From positions 1 through 6,233 of the forward strand of contig JAJTIF010000083.1 in the NCBI GenBank assembly GCA_021299675.1: a stretch of DNA of 6,233 bases. Direction: 5' to 3'. A program made the translations under genes and the position numbers. This document shows positions 5,749-6,233 of the stretch, in pieces (within the stretch, counting starts at the first letter, position 1; each line of letters starts with the position of its first letter). This DNA is from Pseudomonadota bacterium (lineage in GTDB: Bacteria; Bdellovibrionota; Bacteriovoracia; Bacteriovoracales; Bacteriovoracaceae). A model generated the notes under the pieces. It was not told the DNA's origin. It saw only the letters and a program-made list of their open reading frames with translations, and ran no database searches.

Positions 5749-6233
5749 TTATTTCTCTTTGATCCAGATCATCCCGCGGAATTCACCGAGCTTAAAACCC
5801 ACGGCCTTGTCTTCGGGGTAGAGACTAGAGACTTTCGCGTTGAGCTCTTTTGAGGGAGAGCCATGGCAGGTTAAACACTGAGGCCCGACGTAGAGAGGGT
5901 CCAGGTAAGCTTTTTTGCCATCCTTAAACTGGTGCACGACTGGCTTGGCCGGTGATTTGATGGTCGTCACTTTGAACTGATCTAGGTAGGGCAGCATCCA
6001 GTCCGCCGGGGCATTTTTAGAGTTACGTAGTTTGTGTGAGGTGCGACCAAACTCAAGGTTTGCCATCCGCTCTCCCGCCGCTGTTTTGGCCAGGGCCGAT
6101 ACGTTAACATGGCAGAACTCGAGTGCCGGCACGGCCCCATCTTGCTGCATCTTATCGGTCAGGTTTTTCACCAGATTCTGCTTCAGATCCTTAGAGAGAG
6201 CTGCCGCCTGTGTCTCAAAGTCTTGGGCCAACA
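5749..6233 (-). CDS. Tll0287-like (DUF3365) c-type haem protein, 5' end outside window
   Basis: About 161 residues are visible, including the C-terminus. This is a Tll0287-like/DUF3365 domain, a periplasmic-type haem protein family also found as a sensor module fused to signalling proteins. Numbering from the TTG at 6231: Cys 40 in ALEFC, GRTSHKLRN at 62-70 (the conserved G-R-T/S-S-x-K-x-R-N motif), NAPADW at 73-78, the single haem-attachment motif CLTCH at 119-123, then YPEDKAVGFKLGEFRG at 138-153. No kinase or other domain follows, so it is a stand-alone domain. The TTG at 6231 is not a convincing start: the visible beginning LAQDFE resembles the end of a signal peptide with cleavage just after the Ala, so the start and the rest of the signal lie to the right of the window. 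Its TAA is one base from the radD stop. Role unknown; redox sensing or electron transfer is inference. Confidence 0.87.
   Translation of the reverse strand, partial: LAQDFETQAAALSKDLKQNLVKNLTDKMQQDGAVPALEFCHVNVSALAKTAAGERMANLEFGRTSHKLRNSKNAPADWMLPYLDQFKVTTIKSPAKPVVHQFKDGKKAYLDPLYVGPQCLTCHGSPSKELNAKVSSLYPEDKAVGFKLGEFRGMIWIKEK

Noticed and set aside
6229..6231. TTG at 6231 as start of the haem protein
   Set aside because: It appears only because the window ends there. LAQDFE looks like the end of a signal peptide, so the gene is 5'-truncated by the window edge.

Overview
The window looks like ordinary, gene-dense bacterial chromosome of roughly balanced base composition (about half G+C by eye). 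I see no tRNA, rRNA, CRISPR array, insertion sequence, phage gene or attachment site. The proteins fit a Gram-negative bacterium: a Sec-exported hydrolase, a KirBac potassium channel, RadD, and a periplasmic-type haem protein. A proteobacterium or a Bdellovibrionota-like lineage would fit, but this is a weak inference because no marker gene is present.

Layout from left to right: (1) the first 86 codons of a MOT1-family molybdate/sulfate-type transporter on the minus strand (1-259, running off the left edge); (2) divergent from it, an SbtA-like sodium-dependent bicarbonate permease on the plus strand (314-1276); (3) convergent with that, and sharing 4 bases at the stop codons, a secreted 506-residue protein on the minus strand with a C-terminal permuted papain-like (YaeF/YiiX, C92) domain (1273-2793); (4) divergent from it, a 74-residue DUF3606 protein on the plus strand (2879-3103); (5) a KirBac-type inward-rectifier potassium channel with a GTG start (3172-4005 plus stop); (6) two bases later, the DNA-repair helicase RadD (4011-5747); (7) one base beyond its stop, convergent on the minus strand, a Tll0287-like (DUF3365) c-type haem protein whose signal-peptide end is cut by the right edge (5749-6233).

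The genes do not form one obvious pathway. The supported units are the divergent pair of transporters at the left, the divergent C92/DUF3606 pair, and the tightly spaced KirBac-radD operon. The whole window is tightly packed: the longest gap between genes is 85 bases, so no stretch over 300 bases lacks a gene.

The most interesting signal is regulatory. Three genes (SbtA-like, C92 protein, DUF3606) lack a Shine-Dalgarno sequence but have a -10-like hexamer ending 6-7 bases before the start codon, which predicts leaderless mRNAs. The MOT1, KirBac and RadD genes have Shine-Dalgarno-like sequences. Each of the three promoter regions also holds a short dyad. I found no convincing previously undescribed multi-gene system.
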